Shown here one piece after another: positions 9,810-22,668 of a DNA stretch of 64,000 nucleotides (the stretch's first letter is position 1; each line of letters starts with the position of its first letter). Where the stretch lies: NCBI GenBank assembly GCA_963669155.1, contig OZ022577.1, positions 31,347,053 through 31,411,052 on the forward strand. Direction: 5' to 3'. The position numbers and the translations under genes were made by a program. The notes beneath the pieces were generated by a model that saw nothing but the letters and a program-made list of their open reading frames with translations, had not been told where the DNA came from and searched no databases. Origin of the DNA: Arbacia lixula. Lineage: Eukaryota; Echinodermata; Echinoidea; Arbacioida; Arbaciidae.

Positions 9810-12800
9810 AAAAGGGGGAAGGGTTGTTGTAAATAAGTTCCAGTTGACAATCAATATTTGATTGTTTAACTCATGGAGGATAAAGATCTCCTATTTCGTT
9901 TTTTTTTAAATAGAAACATCCATTTGGAATTGTAGATTGAGAGTAGACTTGAAAAAAAATGCTGTTCAGAGTCATAACAATAACCAAATAACCATATTCA
10001 AATTTAGGATGTGGCTAAGCATTCCATCAGCTGCTTCCTTGAAATCTTTTGTGTCAAAATTGGATAATAAATACAAACAAAAGGTAAAATTATATTATAA
10101 CTAGCTAGTATCAAAATACTATACCCCTCCTCTCATGTCTTTATTACATAAGTATGGAAGAAAAATACCCTCCAATTGACCTTGGAACATATTTGAATTG
10201 TCAATATATAACTCAGAAGCTAACAAATTTGGGGGCTACACAACCTCCACATAGGCTTCAAGATTTGTTTTAAAGCCACATGTACATGTCATGTACCATT
10301 TGGAGTTCTTATATGAAGATCCTGGCCTTACTGCAGTTTTTTTTACCAGAAATAGAATGGGAAAAGGGATTAGAATCGTAATTTTGTTGTGTTCTGATCA
10401 AACAATTGGTACACACATAGAAAAACATACTCAGCAATGGGTATACATGTCACATTGTATGTACCTTGGGTACTGCACAAATTCAAATCATCCAAGGGGG
10501 CTTGAATATGGGACAGCACAAATATAACAGAGGGGTATTACTTTCTGGACAGATTTCACAAAAAAGTGTTATAAAAGCACTGTCCAAAGAAACACATTCA
10601 GTGGCAAGAAAAATGTGAAGATAAAAATGAACGATTCAACAAATACACATCGACTCTAGTGAGAAAATTGTTCTCTTTGGCATCAATTTCATATAAAAAT
10701 AAATAATTTATTGCACATCTTCTCTTTTGTTCAATCTTGAAAAGAAAAGAGATCTATTTCTATAAAAATATATCAATTTATAAATATATGTACATTTCAT
10801 ATCAACATGTTATCAAAAGCTTCCTTCCTAGATTCTTGTGAATTACCATAAGGTGCACAACAGGTTAGTACGTCATGAGGAGGCACAAGTTTGTGTTGAT
10901 ATAAACATTCTAAAGCAGTAGGGGGTTTCCCCCCAGTTGAACACCATGGAAGCACCTTGTAAATGTGAGATGGAGAAGCGAGGGAGGGTGTCTAAGGAAC
11001 AGGAACCACAGCTGTGTCTTGACTTTTCTTTTCTTTTTTTAGCTTGAATGGAGAGGTCATGCAGTAATGTGGACGGAACTTGAGCTAAACATGGAGGTTG
11101 AAGATTTGGGGATACTGTATGTCATTAACTTGGTGGTTTGAGAGTTTATATATATATTTCCACAGAACCATGCATTAAATACCCTAGTTGGTGCAAAGAG
11201 GAGAGAAAAGAGGAGAGAGAGGAAAGAGGTCACAATTGTTGGCTTTCGGCTTGATAGGCGTCGTAGACAGTGAATTGCGTGTGCTGGTGATGGGAGACAT
11301 AGCTCAGGCAGATACAGAATTGGAGCCATTTTAAATGCGGCTCATTTGGTTACATGCACACATCGAGCCGAAAGTCAACAACATAAAATAATCATTAAAA
11401 CAGGGATGGCTTTGGGAGAGGTTGAACTGAAAGCAGTTTGTTGTGTTGGCATTGCCACTTGAACCGGCAAAAAATATGAATTAGGATTAGGAATGTATCT
11501 TAGTATGGCAGTTTGCAATAAAAATAAAAAATAAAAAAAGGGGAAAAAAGGAGCCTTATCATCACAGGAGTGAGACAGGGAAGAGGACATACAACGTAAG
11601 ATGTGGGTGTGGGGTGGCAGTGGGTGAGATGTGCTGGTCAGAAAGACACCCCAACATTCATTAATGATACCCTTCATGAACGACCAACCGGACGCCCATC
11701 CAACCCAGCAGGATACACAGAAGTCAAGCAATGGACCCAAACCAAATCCCCTTCAAAAAACATATCCAGTCACATATCAACCAGGTTTCCCTGACTGAAC
11801 CATTGGGTTAGTATGCAATGTTTTGCCACACTATTTAACAATCTCTGATACATGGCTACACCCATCAAATTGTAGAATCTAGTTTTTTTTTACTTTCCTC
11901 TTTTTTAGGGGAGGTTGTCTTTACTGTAAAGCTATCTTAAGAGATTCTGGAGCAGATACTGACATGAGATATACAGGTAAAAAAATTATAAAATAAGCCA
12001 CAACATATATGATGCAACTTGAGTCTTGAACTAACCAGAGTGAGTGAATCTACAATGGCACACCATGCAAACAGCATTATGATGGTGCATCAGAAGGACT
12101 AAATAGAGAAGAAACATTGGAGCGTGTTTATTGAACATGAATATTAATGTTATGCACATTGATAAAAACAGGTTTTCTTCATAGAGTTTAAAGCAAAATG
12201 GAAAAAAAAACACCTGGCTGATCAGTATGCGAGTCAACAGTCCTCTGTTACAACCGTCTCTTCTCGGTCTCGTTTAGAACACCAACATAAACGTTTGAAA
12301 GTAAATTATAAAGATGGTGAGATGTATAGTCTTGCATCAAGCCTCAACTAAGATGAAGAAAGTGTGCATCTGATGGTGAATGTAGTACTACAACAGGGAG
12401 AGAGGGTATTTGTTCAGATGATTTTTTTTTAATAGTTTCTCCAGAGTTGATTGAAACAGCGAGCGAGCGAGCGACGACTCTGTGACCATTCATTCCGGCA
12501 TGCAATAATGGTGATTATACGGCTTGGGTTAGGCACGAGACAACGGTGACAAGCAGATCCCAGTAAGTGAATGGTTAATTCAGATTCAGATTTGTGTTTG
12601 TGTGTGAGTGTGTGTTTTCACGTCACTGTCACACAGACAGAACATGAATGTTTTGAACCAACACCATGTTAGGTTAAAATTTATGATCTAACAGGGGATA
12701 AATGCTGATGTACACTTATATGAGTTGATATAAATAACCATTCCTGCGATTGAGAGATGAGAATTCTGACCTCAATGTGTGTCATGAATACAGCTCCCTA

Positions 12801-13390
12801 ATGAAGAAGCAGTTATACACCTAGAAATTAATGCAATGTGTGCTACAAATGTTGTGTGTATGGCCTTATACACAGTAGATGAGAGTTCAAGAAGTGTTAC
12901 GAATGTTTACCATGTAACTTTGAAACGATGTGTACGTCTATATACCAAGGGGTAGTATTTCATTTGTGTACAAGACTGTGTCAAGCAGGCAATTGAAATC
13001 ATATGATATATTCACACAACCAATATAACAAAAAATAGATATGATAAAAAATAGAGCATGAGCAAAAAACCAACTGATACATACACACATGTAAAGTAAC
13101 AGTGCAGTATATGAGACTGCTTTCTCTGATGTTAATTTACAGAAGCAATACCAGGATATTGGTGTATGGTTGTTCTTTGGTGATAACATAGGGCGGGGGT
13201 CTGTCAATTAGTATTGAATTGTGTGGAGGAGATGATGAAAGTGGATGGATCATCCCGTAAACATGTGCTTTTGATGATCTACACCAGCTTAGGTTTGGAG
13301 GGGGCGGGGCAGAAACTGGTCTAACTTTTGTTTTCTTTCTCTCTTTTTCTCTCACTCTCTCATTAACTCTTTGTCTATCTCTCACTCACG
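9810..13390. other. Non-coding AT-rich sequence downstream of NOVA
   Basis: No supported exon was found. There are poly-A/T runs, a GAGC tetranucleotide run (about 12463-12476) and a GT-rich patch near 12595-12615. It may lie in, or beyond, the NOVA 3' UTR. Confidence 0.5.
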
Positions 13391-13439
13391 ACCCCATCTT
13401 TCTGATTCCAGGGCAAGAAATCATGATATATCGCACATC

Positions 13440-14225
13440 TCTACAAAAAGATTTGTCTTTTCAGTGCCTTTACCCCACTTGTGTTAAGAGCTTGTCCCAC
13501 TTTTCCTTTTCGTCTCCTATTTTGGGGATCTGGACAGGGAATATTTGATAGCCCCCCGATATGATCTCTCTTATTCATGGATTGTAGTTATGATATCTAC
13601 AATCAAAGACCCTCTTGAGACTCTGAATGTCCCTCTGGCTGCTGATCAACGTTCTTGGGACCTTTAAGCATCTGGACCTGAACGGCGCGATCGATGGAGC
13701 GCACGTGGGCTACACCATTCATCTGGGGTAAACGGAATGCGGTATGGGGGTTGAACAAGCATTGGGGCCCTGCACGTAAGAAGGAAACGATTCCCCGTAA
13801 TTATCACCCCAGATGCTGATGCTCATTAAGTTCTATTTTCTTGAGATCACATTTCGATTGGTGCAGGGACCCGGCCATCTCAGAATTTGATCCCCGGCCT
13901 AACGGGCGGACAAGAGCTTTATGGAATTCACTCTGGGTGTTTGATTAATAAGGCCAGAAATTGGGACTTTATAAAAGAGGCAGGGCAGAGGGCAGGCATT
14001 TGGGTTGTATTGGATTCTACATCATGGAATGATAGGTCCAGTCAACAACAGCCCTGTAAAGAAAACACCTAGGATGGGTCCTGTGCAAACTGGGCTTGGC
14101 CAACCCTCCGTGGACAAAGGCCCCTCCGCAATCACACGGGGCGGGTGTTTTCACAAGTTACAGGATAGCGCGGAATGGATCGGCTTCGGTGTCCCCCGTA
14201 CCATACACCCCTGAAAGTGAGACCA
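13440..14225. other. High-complexity, GC-elevated block; candidate conserved non-coding element
   Basis: This stretch stands out from its AT-rich flanks by base composition and lack of simple repeats. It contains homeobox-type words (TGATTAATAA, CATTAAG) and GC-rich motifs. No frame with a recognisable family is present. The enhancer interpretation is inference only. Confidence 0.25.
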
Positions 14226-14230
14226 AGTAA

Positions 14231-17200
14231 ATACAGGCACTGTGGCAGTATGCGTCATGAGGAGGTCTTATTTGGAGCTTTCGTGGGACGTTGAGAAGGG
14301 TTGAGGGTAAGGAGGAGGCAAGCATAAGCACTATCTTAAACATGATGAGATGACAACACAAGTGGGTTGGGGCATGATCGTGTGCACATCAAGCAGCAAA
14401 AAGGGTGTGGGTTGGTCACCAATGGGGGTTAGTGTCTGGTCATAAAACAAAATAATCAGAAGATGTGGAATCATAACCAACAGAGAAACAGAAAGGAGGG
14501 TTCCACCCTCTTTGAGCTGATATACTGAAAAAGATCAGGTTAAAATGTTTGCTAACCACTAAATGCAACACACACCTTCACCGGGTATTAGATCAGAAAC
14601 AATGGTTGAAAGCAGATGTATTAACATATGATCATCTATATTAACAAAATGAGTTGCATTGAAACTTTTTTTTTCTTGGGTTTTTGTTTAGTCAGAGCAT
14701 TTGAGTTGTGTTTTACTGATGTAAGATGTGAGTCAAAAAACCAGGAGAATAATAATATTAAAAAAATACAGTCAACCTTGTGTAAATATCATGCAATGCC
14801 TAGAATGTACACATCTCAGCAAGAAGAGGTCAAAATGAAACACATAGACACAATGATGATGGATTTGAGGAAAAAAAGAGAGCAACAATGTTTTATAAAT
14901 GCAATGTGGTTTAAAGAACATATGTAGATGATGGGTAAATGGCTCATGTACAAGTGCTCAGAAAAAAAAAATCAGAGAAAAACAAAACAGGAGAAATTAA
15001 ACAATGAGTGATCACCTAGCGTTTGACTGCTAGAAACGGTGCTAGCTACATGAAGACTGGTCATAATTAATACCTGTGTTTGGAAGCAGATTTCAGAGCT
15101 GCCTTTCCTTGAAACATAACATTATAAGAACATTGCTCAACATAACTGAATTGGAGCTCCATTCGCTCCACTACATCTACACAAAATATGAAAGAAAAAA
15201 CAAACAATATCTCAAGAAAGACCTACATCAGACTTTCAAAACAATTTCAAAACATGGTTGATAGATCTGGTCGTTCTAACCACATAGCTTACACATCATT
15301 ACCATAATAATACTATCTTACTTGAAAAAACATGTATAAGACAATCCCACTAAATAAGAAATCTAAACACACGTATACACATAACATATCGAGAACTACA
15401 TTTTTTCTGAAAATATCCCTTATTTTCAAAAGTCTACATATCATAGCACCCATTTTCCCTTTTTCCCCAATCAGGAAATTTCAATTTATCCCTGGACGAA
15501 AGTTAACATTTTGATCATACAAATCATCTTTTAAACTTATCATTACACATATAAATTACAAAATCTTTATCTCAAACCTACAAAGAACAAAAAATTCATC
15601 AGAAATATATTCATATGTATATATATTTATATATAGCTATACATAACTTTTTATGCCATAACAAGAGAACAGATATCACTAATACTTGTTCCCACAACAT
15701 TTTCGGTGGATTTTATTTTCACAAGGTACGAAAAAATATGAAAAACTTGCACCAGTAAGACGTGACACAGGACAAATTTAAATAGATAGTTCATAATTCA
15801 TCTATTTTCTTTTTGGAGATTCTATCATAGCTCAGAAATCAAGAATTGTTCTGTCTACATCAGAAAACATAAAAAGCTAGGCACTTATATTAATTCCAAT
15901 CCATCAGCTATTAATGAAAATCAATTAACTTTTTTTTTCTGCACTGAGATACAAGTTTTATGCACAATGGGAAAGCACCTTGCTTTAAGAAAATCAAATC
16001 ACATTATATATTATTTCCAAAGCTATAACCAAATAAATTTCTGAAGCTGATAAAATGAAAATTACAAATTTCGGTGATCGCCAGTAATTATTTTGAAATT
16101 GGTTTTAATGAATGAAAAAAGGCCTAAACTTGATGTTTAAAATTATCAAACAAGAAAAAAAATGATATTATTCAAAAACTGCACCATGTACTTTGCATAG
16201 CATGGCCAGCTCAAGTGCTTCTTCAACTCCTGCACTTCTGTGTCAAAATTTCTACCAAAATTTCTAAAAAGATAAATTCCCTATGAATTCCCAACATTTT
16301 TTTTTTCGAAAATCACAAAAATATACATCTACCGTATATTCTTTTTCTTCAAAAGCTGTATGAAAATGAGTTGTTTTTCCATCATCACACTGGTGGCGAG
16401 TTTGCGCCTTGAAAAATAAACTTTGACGTAGACATTGAGGCAAACTCCAATCAGAAGTATGCCCGTCTTTGTTGGTTGGATAAGGTGGAGTAACTAAGTT
16501 TGCCCTCTCTACATGTCTACAGTGGGCACAAGACACATTCACAGCACACAGTCCTGCCCATGCTGGTGTGGTACGAGAGTGTACAGCACAGTGGATACAC
16601 ACATTCATCAAGATGCCATTTTTGGAAGAAGAGAGATACCGTCTTCTCAAAAGGTCAGTAACAAAAACAGCAGAAGCAGAATAAGCATAGGTTGGTTATT
16701 TTGTTTTTGTCAAAAAATTGGAAGAATTGTCAATTGTCTAAAACCAACACTTTGGCATTGATGTGGTACATTGAATATACAATCTGAAGGTGACAACCGA
16801 TGCTAAGTTGCATAAGCTTAGACACATATACCAGTACATATTCGTTTGTTAGTGGAAAGATGAAAAAAAAATTGACCTCGCTTGGAAATGATAACTATGC
16901 ATGTCTCTGTTCATGCTTACTTATTACATACATGACAAATGAAGAGAGTGATATTACGCTGTCCCTGCCACAAAATAGGGGGGAAATGAAAACCACTTCA
17001 TGAGTTAGTTGTGTGTGATGACAGGGGCTTGACGAACAAAGAATTATGTCATACAATGAAGTGATATGATCTGATGACTACTAAACACCAGTGGCTGCAT
17101 AATGCTTGAAATACAATGTACATACAATGCATTACATTACAATATCTTGGATGGAAAGAAGCATGATACAATACACATATATTGACCACTAACAGTAGGG

Positions 17201-20007
17201 GTAAGACAAACAAGCTTATGTGATTGCAACTGTAAATCATTAACTCAAGCCATGTTAATCTTCAACAGCCTTTCAGTGATTAATACTAATCTGTATTGAT
17301 GGAACCACTTCTTATCTGTGAGCCCACCTCTCTATCCACATAAGTTACATCCAAGTGCTTACAAAATAGCCATCGTAGTTATAACCTTTACTGTATCCCT
17401 TCAACAGATGGTGCGGTTAATCATCTCTTATTGTACATGCATCTTGGACTGCATCATAACTCAGCAACCATGTCCATAATGTGGCAGCTAATTTATCGTC
17501 TCATTGCCCCAAAGCAAGTTGTCCTTTCCTTCCAATATAAACCAGGCTTGTTGTTTCCCCAATAACATACCCTCAAACCATTTCCAATTACCAAAACAAA
17601 ACCAACAAAATCCCACAAGAGTATTTAGCTCTAGAAATGAGGCAAATACATGTACATGTATGCATATCTAAGTGAAAAGCTATTGACACAAATATGAGAT
17701 GGAGAAAGAACAATACAAAATACATTTTTACTGAAGATATGTCAGAGAAATACCTTTGGATATGGATGGTGAATGGTGATAAGGTACACTGAGAGTGACA
17801 GTAACACTCCCATCTTCCTAGAGCGGTAACAGGGGTCTGATGGTGGAGGTGCTGATTGGGGGAAGGGCGTGGCTCTTGAGGAAGTCTAACTATTTGATAA
17901 GAAGAAGCATATGAAGTTTGTTTCTGGAATAGCTTTTGTGCAACAACATAAAAAAAAATGCTGAGATGTCCCCATGGTTAAATAAAAAGAATGAATATAC
18001 AAAGTCCACAACATGCATGTGATGTTGTTCATTTATCTCATCTAGATTTATTAATCATAGAAAAATTTCTTTGTAATGTATACATGAACAAAAGCAACAC
18101 AATGCATTAGATTATATATTATCAATCAGACTCCCCTGAAGTATCTGTAAGATGTTTGGTATATAAAATGAAAGTATCTTGAAAGCAAGTGAAACATTGA
18201 AAAACAAAGTGATCAGCATTTGAAGCCATGAAATACAGTTATAAAGCAAAGTGATATTAACTGACACCAATTGAGTCCAGCGTCCAATTAGAATGCTTAA
18301 ACCGTTTATACCCAACACGAATGATCTGTTTTTAGTACTAAATTTAAAACTTAAATGGTTTAATTCAATGCAGCATGTTCATATACTGAGATGTTATCAG
18401 TTATCACATAAAATCAATGCTGAGAAAATATTTACTGGTCATTTGAAATGATAGATCAAGATGAAATTTGAAAAAATATATTACATGATTTAGACCTGAC
18501 ATGAGATCATTTCTGTGATCGGGGAAAACAAGAGGTGGGATCAAAGCTGTAAAATAGTATAACACAAAACAACAAAACATGAAAGATATGTAAATAACAA
18601 TTCTATTGGTTAGAAGCCAAGTGATTTGGGAGAATAAAAGCTTTTCTGGTGGGTATGGTGACTGTTATGTAGAAAACAGATTGTCACAACTTGGAAGCAG
18701 GTGTACACAAGTCTCAAATAAGAAAATATGTTGAAAGTGACAAGAAAGGGAGGTGCAGATAAATATGCTAGTAACAGAAAGAAGTTGAAGAAGGGATAAA
18801 AAGGATACAAAAGATAAAGAAGATACGACAGGAGAAAGCGAAAAATGATATTGTGATTTTCCTTCATGTCTACTATTCTTTAACAGAAACAACAACACGA
18901 TGATGATTTTTTTTTTAATCTGGCTGAGTATGCAGCATGCGTGTTAATAGAATTTGGAGTTGAATTTGTTCTAACATGGGAAAGGAAGAGATGTTGATGT
19001 AATGCTTCAATGTCCCAATAATTTTGCCATAGTAATTTGCCTTCCCTAGTCTCCTTGGCTTAACCGCATTTTGTACAAGTTTGATATCTGGAAACTTCTT
19101 ATGAACCACCTAAATATATTTTCTAATAAAGGCCTACTGGTATATGAAAGAGTTGCAAATAAACATGAGTCTTTACAATGAAAGATGATGTAATCAATAA
19201 ATTAATCAGTACAGGTAATGGAAAGAAGGAATAATCCCAAGAACTAGACATCCCAATCTAGCAACTACAATAATAATGAATTCCAGCACCATATTGCTCA
19301 CTCCCAGAAATCAAATGGTCCACAAACGTGACAGTGACCCAACACGTATATATTCTCTGGGAAGAAGTTCTGATTAGAAGAAGAATCAAAAGTACAAAGG
19401 AAAAAGAAATCACAAAATAATGTTTCGTTCTTTTTTTTTCAATAATGAAGGAAGCATTGATCATTTATCACATATATAGCATTCGAATACTTACTCTACG
19501 ACAGTCTATGCACTCTCCCCTTCAATATATCAACTGCACATCCAAAAATATAACCATTGGGCGGGTCTTCGAGCAGCTCATGACATCATAATCAAATTGA
19601 AATCACAATGTGTAGATACTAACAAGGCAACAAAATTTACTCAAAGACACTGACAAAGTTGCTGATCTACAGGAACCGAGAGAATCTCATCATCAAACCA
19701 TCAGGTCCATGTCATTTTCACGAATGTGGCGAGTCCCTTTTTTCTTCAGTTCCACATGCCAGATCGCACCGATCCAACTGAAAAGTGTCACAGAAAGACC
19801 TCAATTTCCTTTTCTTCTTTTTAGCTTTTCCTTATTCCTTGTGATTTCAAGACCATGATAGCCTACCCAAAGGAGAATGTCTCTTACAAGGCACACTTTC
19901 CTTGTATATAATTACTATATCTTGGTCACTCCAAGATGCTTTGGTGAAATAGAAAGATTTATAGTGAGTGAGAGTGAGGCAAAAAACTCATCACTGTCTT
20001 TATCTTC
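14231..20007 (-). other. Region directly 3' of the NOVA stop codon: probable 3' UTR of unknown length
   Basis: Immediately downstream of the TAA the sequence is AT-rich and has no convincing coding potential. NOVA mRNAs in vertebrates have multi-kilobase 3' UTRs (known biology), so much of this stretch may be transcribed. Candidate AATAAA hexamers on the minus strand exist, for example near 18046-18051 and about 15711. AATAAA is frequent in DNA this AT-rich, so I do not assign a polyadenylation site. The 3' UTR could end anywhere from just below 19.9 kb to below 14 kb. Confidence 0.4.
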
Positions 20008-21222
20008 TTAGGTAGTACCCTTCAAGGCTCTATTTTGTTCCTCTTGGGCCAACCGTTGCATGATCAGAAAGTGTGCATTCTGAGCTGCGGTGACTGGACC
20101 TGTGATCGTTACCCGTCGGTTACGTGTACCTGGAACATACTCATTCTTTTTCGAGATTTGGATTTTGGCCCCGGTGATGTTCTGGAATTCCACGAGTGTC
20201 TTGCCACCCTTGCCAAGGATAGCACCAACAAGGGTCTCAGGCACCTCGCTCTCCAGAATAGACTCCTTCTGCGGGTCGGCCGCCATGGCCACGCCCACCC
20301 CTGGGAAGCCCCCCATGGTCGCACCGAGAGGCATCATGGGGAGGCCAGGCACAATGGTTTCGGGGGCGCTCGGCAGCGTGATCGAGCCCATCGTTGTACT
20401 GCCATTGGTGGAGAAGGGCGAATCAGCAGTACTGGTGGGCGAGGGACTGGACAGGGTGGTTTTGCTGGAAGGACTGATGGTTGTGGCGACTTGGTACGAT
20501 CCTAGCAATCCCGACGAGAACATCTGAGGAGCTGCTTGGATAGGAGCGGTTGCACCTAATAATGGGCTGGTGGCACCAAGGCCGCCTTGGAAATTGCTGA
20601 TGGATGCTAGACCTGGGTACTGGTAGGCTGCCAGGTTGCCCATGTGACTGCCCATGGGGCTACCCATGTGACTGCCCATGTGGCTACTCATGTGGCTTCC
20701 TATCGACGGCAACTCTGTGGAGCTCTGGGTCTGACCTGGTAGACTGGTGGGAATCCGGGAACTGACCATCATGGAAGGAATGGTCAGTCCTCCTCCTATC
20801 GGGTGAGGGAGGGCAGTAGCTGCTAATTGCTGGCTGGCCACTTGGCCCTGAGGCTTACCCATGGCTGCTGCCGCCGCCGCTGCTGCTGCCAAGTTGGAAG
20901 CCACGGCAGGAGAAACCCCCTCAGCAAAGGGAGACCCGGTGGGATTAGCATTGGCTACAGGCCCTGTGATAGTGGCGTAGCTCAGGTTATTGCAGCTGCC
21001 ACTCTGAGGATCCTCTTGGATCTTGTTGACGATGAAAGACATTGCCTTCCGGTTGTTCTCCGGCTCGCCAGATATTGTGATGACCCGTTCGGATAGGGTG
21101 ATGCCGTCAGACTTCTGCGAGATTTGCACCCTAGAACCGCTTTGTTCCATGATGGACTTGATCATTGCTCCTCCTTTCCCGATGATCAGTCCTGCTGTAC
21201 TATTGGGGACAACCACTTTCAC
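20008..21222 (-). CDS. Nova: NOVA-family RNA-binding protein, terminal coding exon (KH2, linker, KH3, stop)
   Basis: This exon encodes the last 404 residues of a NOVA-type nuclear splicing regulator; family members bind YCAY clusters in pre-mRNA. KH2 spans about residues 1-72 of the exon, with the GKGG loop at 15-18 (context TAGLIIGKGG). It is followed by the NOVA-typical QSGSCNNLSY and TGPVANANPTGSP segments. The linker, about 75-317, is low complexity: nine alanines (112-120), a degenerate GSHM repeat (about 175-196) and Ser/Thr/Pro-rich stretches. KH3 spans about 318-392, with VGAILGKGGKTLVEF and the GTRNRRVTITG block. The protein ends ALKGTT and the TAA is at 20008-20010. On the minus strand the exon starts after a pyrimidine-rich acceptor (TTATTTCTGCAG) at 21223, in phase 0. 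KH2 through stop in one exon matches, from memory, the vertebrate NOVA1 arrangement. hnRNP K/PCBP proteins are the main alternative, but these motifs favour NOVA. Confidence 0.96.
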   Translation of the reverse strand: MKVVVPNSTAGLIIGKGGAMIKSIMEQSGSRVQISQKSDGITLSERVITISGEPENNRKAMSFIVNKIQEDPQSGSCNNLSYATITGPVANANPTGSPFAEGVSPAVASNLAAAAAAAAAMGKPQGQVASQQLAATALPHPIGGGLTIPSMMVSSRIPTSLPGQTQSSTELPSIGSHMSSHMGSHMGSPMGSHMGNLAAYQYPGLASISNFQGGLGATSPLLGATAPIQAAPQMFSSGLLGSYQVATTISPSSKTTLSSPSPTSTADSPFSTNGSTTMGSITLPSAPETIVPGLPMMPLGATMGGFPGVGVAMAADPQKESILESEVPETLVGAILGKGGKTLVEFQNITGAKIQISKKNEYVPGTRNRRVTITGPVTAAQNAHFLIMQRLAQEEQNRALKGTT

Positions 21223-21449
21223 CTGCAGAAATAAGAATGAGAACAATATAGAAACTCAATAAGATATTAATCACTTTGAAGCATCCATTCAAATTGCAAT
21301 GAAACAAATAATGTCATGACCACACCCATAAATGAGGATGAAAAAGACATAGTTTTGTCACCTAACTTGTTTCTTCATAAACTGAAGATGTACACATGGG
21401 ATGGACAGGAAATTATTAATGAAATTATTAATATCACATTAGAAAATAT

Positions 21450-21579
21450 ACTGTTTTAATCATGTCATGCGTAACAAGCATATACAAATCTGTCAATGTC
21501 TGTAGCACTAAGGTACTGTTTTAATCATGTCATGCGTAACAAGCATATACAAATCTGTCAATGTCTGTAGCACTAAGGT
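21450..21579. repeat. Perfect 65-bp tandem duplication in the NOVA intron
   Basis: Bases 21450-21514 and 21515-21579 are identical over 65 positions. On the sense strand the pair sits 228 to 357 nt upstream of the KH2-KH3 exon. Complete identity implies a recent duplication or an assembly artefact. Confidence 0.95.
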
Positions 21580-21599
21580 ACTTTGTGTACAACAGTAGC

Positions 21600-21860
21600 T
21601 TCTCTTATAAAAACAGGAAGACATCATGGCAGCAAGGAGTAAGCGAGCGCCCCGCAAGCCTTCCAAAGCGCGAGACTGAGGTGACAGACAGAGCTCCCAG
21701 GCCATAACCCTAGATGCTACGAGCTGGCTGACTACAGCAAGCCTGGTGTGAGGACTCACACCTACCCTGACAGCACCGCGTCCCACACCACAGGCCACGG
21801 GGGCGCTTCTTCACACGGCATCCGTCCACCATCCAGACCGTACTCCCCTCGGAGAACCCT
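21600..21860. other. GC-rich block in the NOVA intron near the last exon
   Basis: The block is much richer in GC than the rest of the intron. On the minus strand a frame reading GEYGLDGGRMPCEEAPPWP is open up to a donor-like CAGG|GTAGGT at about 21773. A short alternative exon is conceivable, but reading-frame compatibility and an acceptor are not established. A conserved splicing element is an equal alternative. Confidence 0.2.
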
Positions 21861-22084
21861 CTACCTTCATTTTCTTCACCATTCTTCTCTCACATCAATT
21901 TCCTTTGGTGATAAGACATGCCCACAGGTCTCTGCTCTCCTAGTCATATTATAGGAGTATTGTCATGGGAAGAGGCTCTTGTTGATGTATTCTGATGATT
22001 CTATTTGACAATTTCTTTACAAGGAAAGAACATGCAAATAAGTGTATGGTATTGTTAAAAATCATGCATAGCTACTACTACAGT

Positions 22085-22275
22085 AATTATTCCATTTCTC
22101 TCCCATTTACTCATCATTTCTCACTCTCTCTTTCTTGCTCCCTTCCTTTTCCAACCCTCCCCCCCATCTTCTCTCATTCTCAATCTCTGTCTGCCTGCCT
22201 CTGTTTCGCTTTCCTCTCTATCTCTTGATCTTTCTCCAACTGTCTCTCATTCTCTACCTCTCTCTCTCTGCTTCC
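22085..22275 (+). repeat. CT-rich low-complexity tract
   Basis: Degenerate CTCT/TTCC sequence; purine-rich on the NOVA sense strand. Confidence 0.8.
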
Positions 22276-22438
22276 AATCTCCCCACCTACATCCCAACTC
22301 TAACAATTCTCCTGAAGCTCACAGAGGCCAAGACTGTTCATGTCCAGAAAGAAGTCTGCAATGTCTAGACTAGTCTCCTCCTCCTCCTTCTGTCAACTCC
22401 TCCTGAGCAGGTGCACATGGCCTACTGCCAAGGAATCT

Positions 22439-22668
22439 GATTTGTTCCACCAATTATGGCCTTTCGCTCGCCCTCACAAAGCAGAAAACTTATGGACATG
22501 TGGAGGTTCAAATTTAAATGGTAGTGATTTCTTTTGTTGATATTGCACAAAACCGCCATATGGCCCACCCATTCTCATTCTAAATAACATGATTTTATTC
22601 ATTTCTCAGAAATTAGGATTTGTTCCACCAATTGTGGCCTTTTGCTTGCTCTCACAAGAGTGGAAACT
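22439..22668. repeat. Pair of diverged 52-bp direct repeats
   Basis: GATTTGTTCCACCAATT followed by TGGCCTTT occurs at 22439 and again at 22617. The copies are about 85 percent identical over 52 bases and offset by 178. Confidence 0.8.

Noticed and set aside
20035-20527. Plus-strand open frames of 145-156 codons
   Set aside because: They lie antisense to the NOVA exon and are explained by its coding bias.
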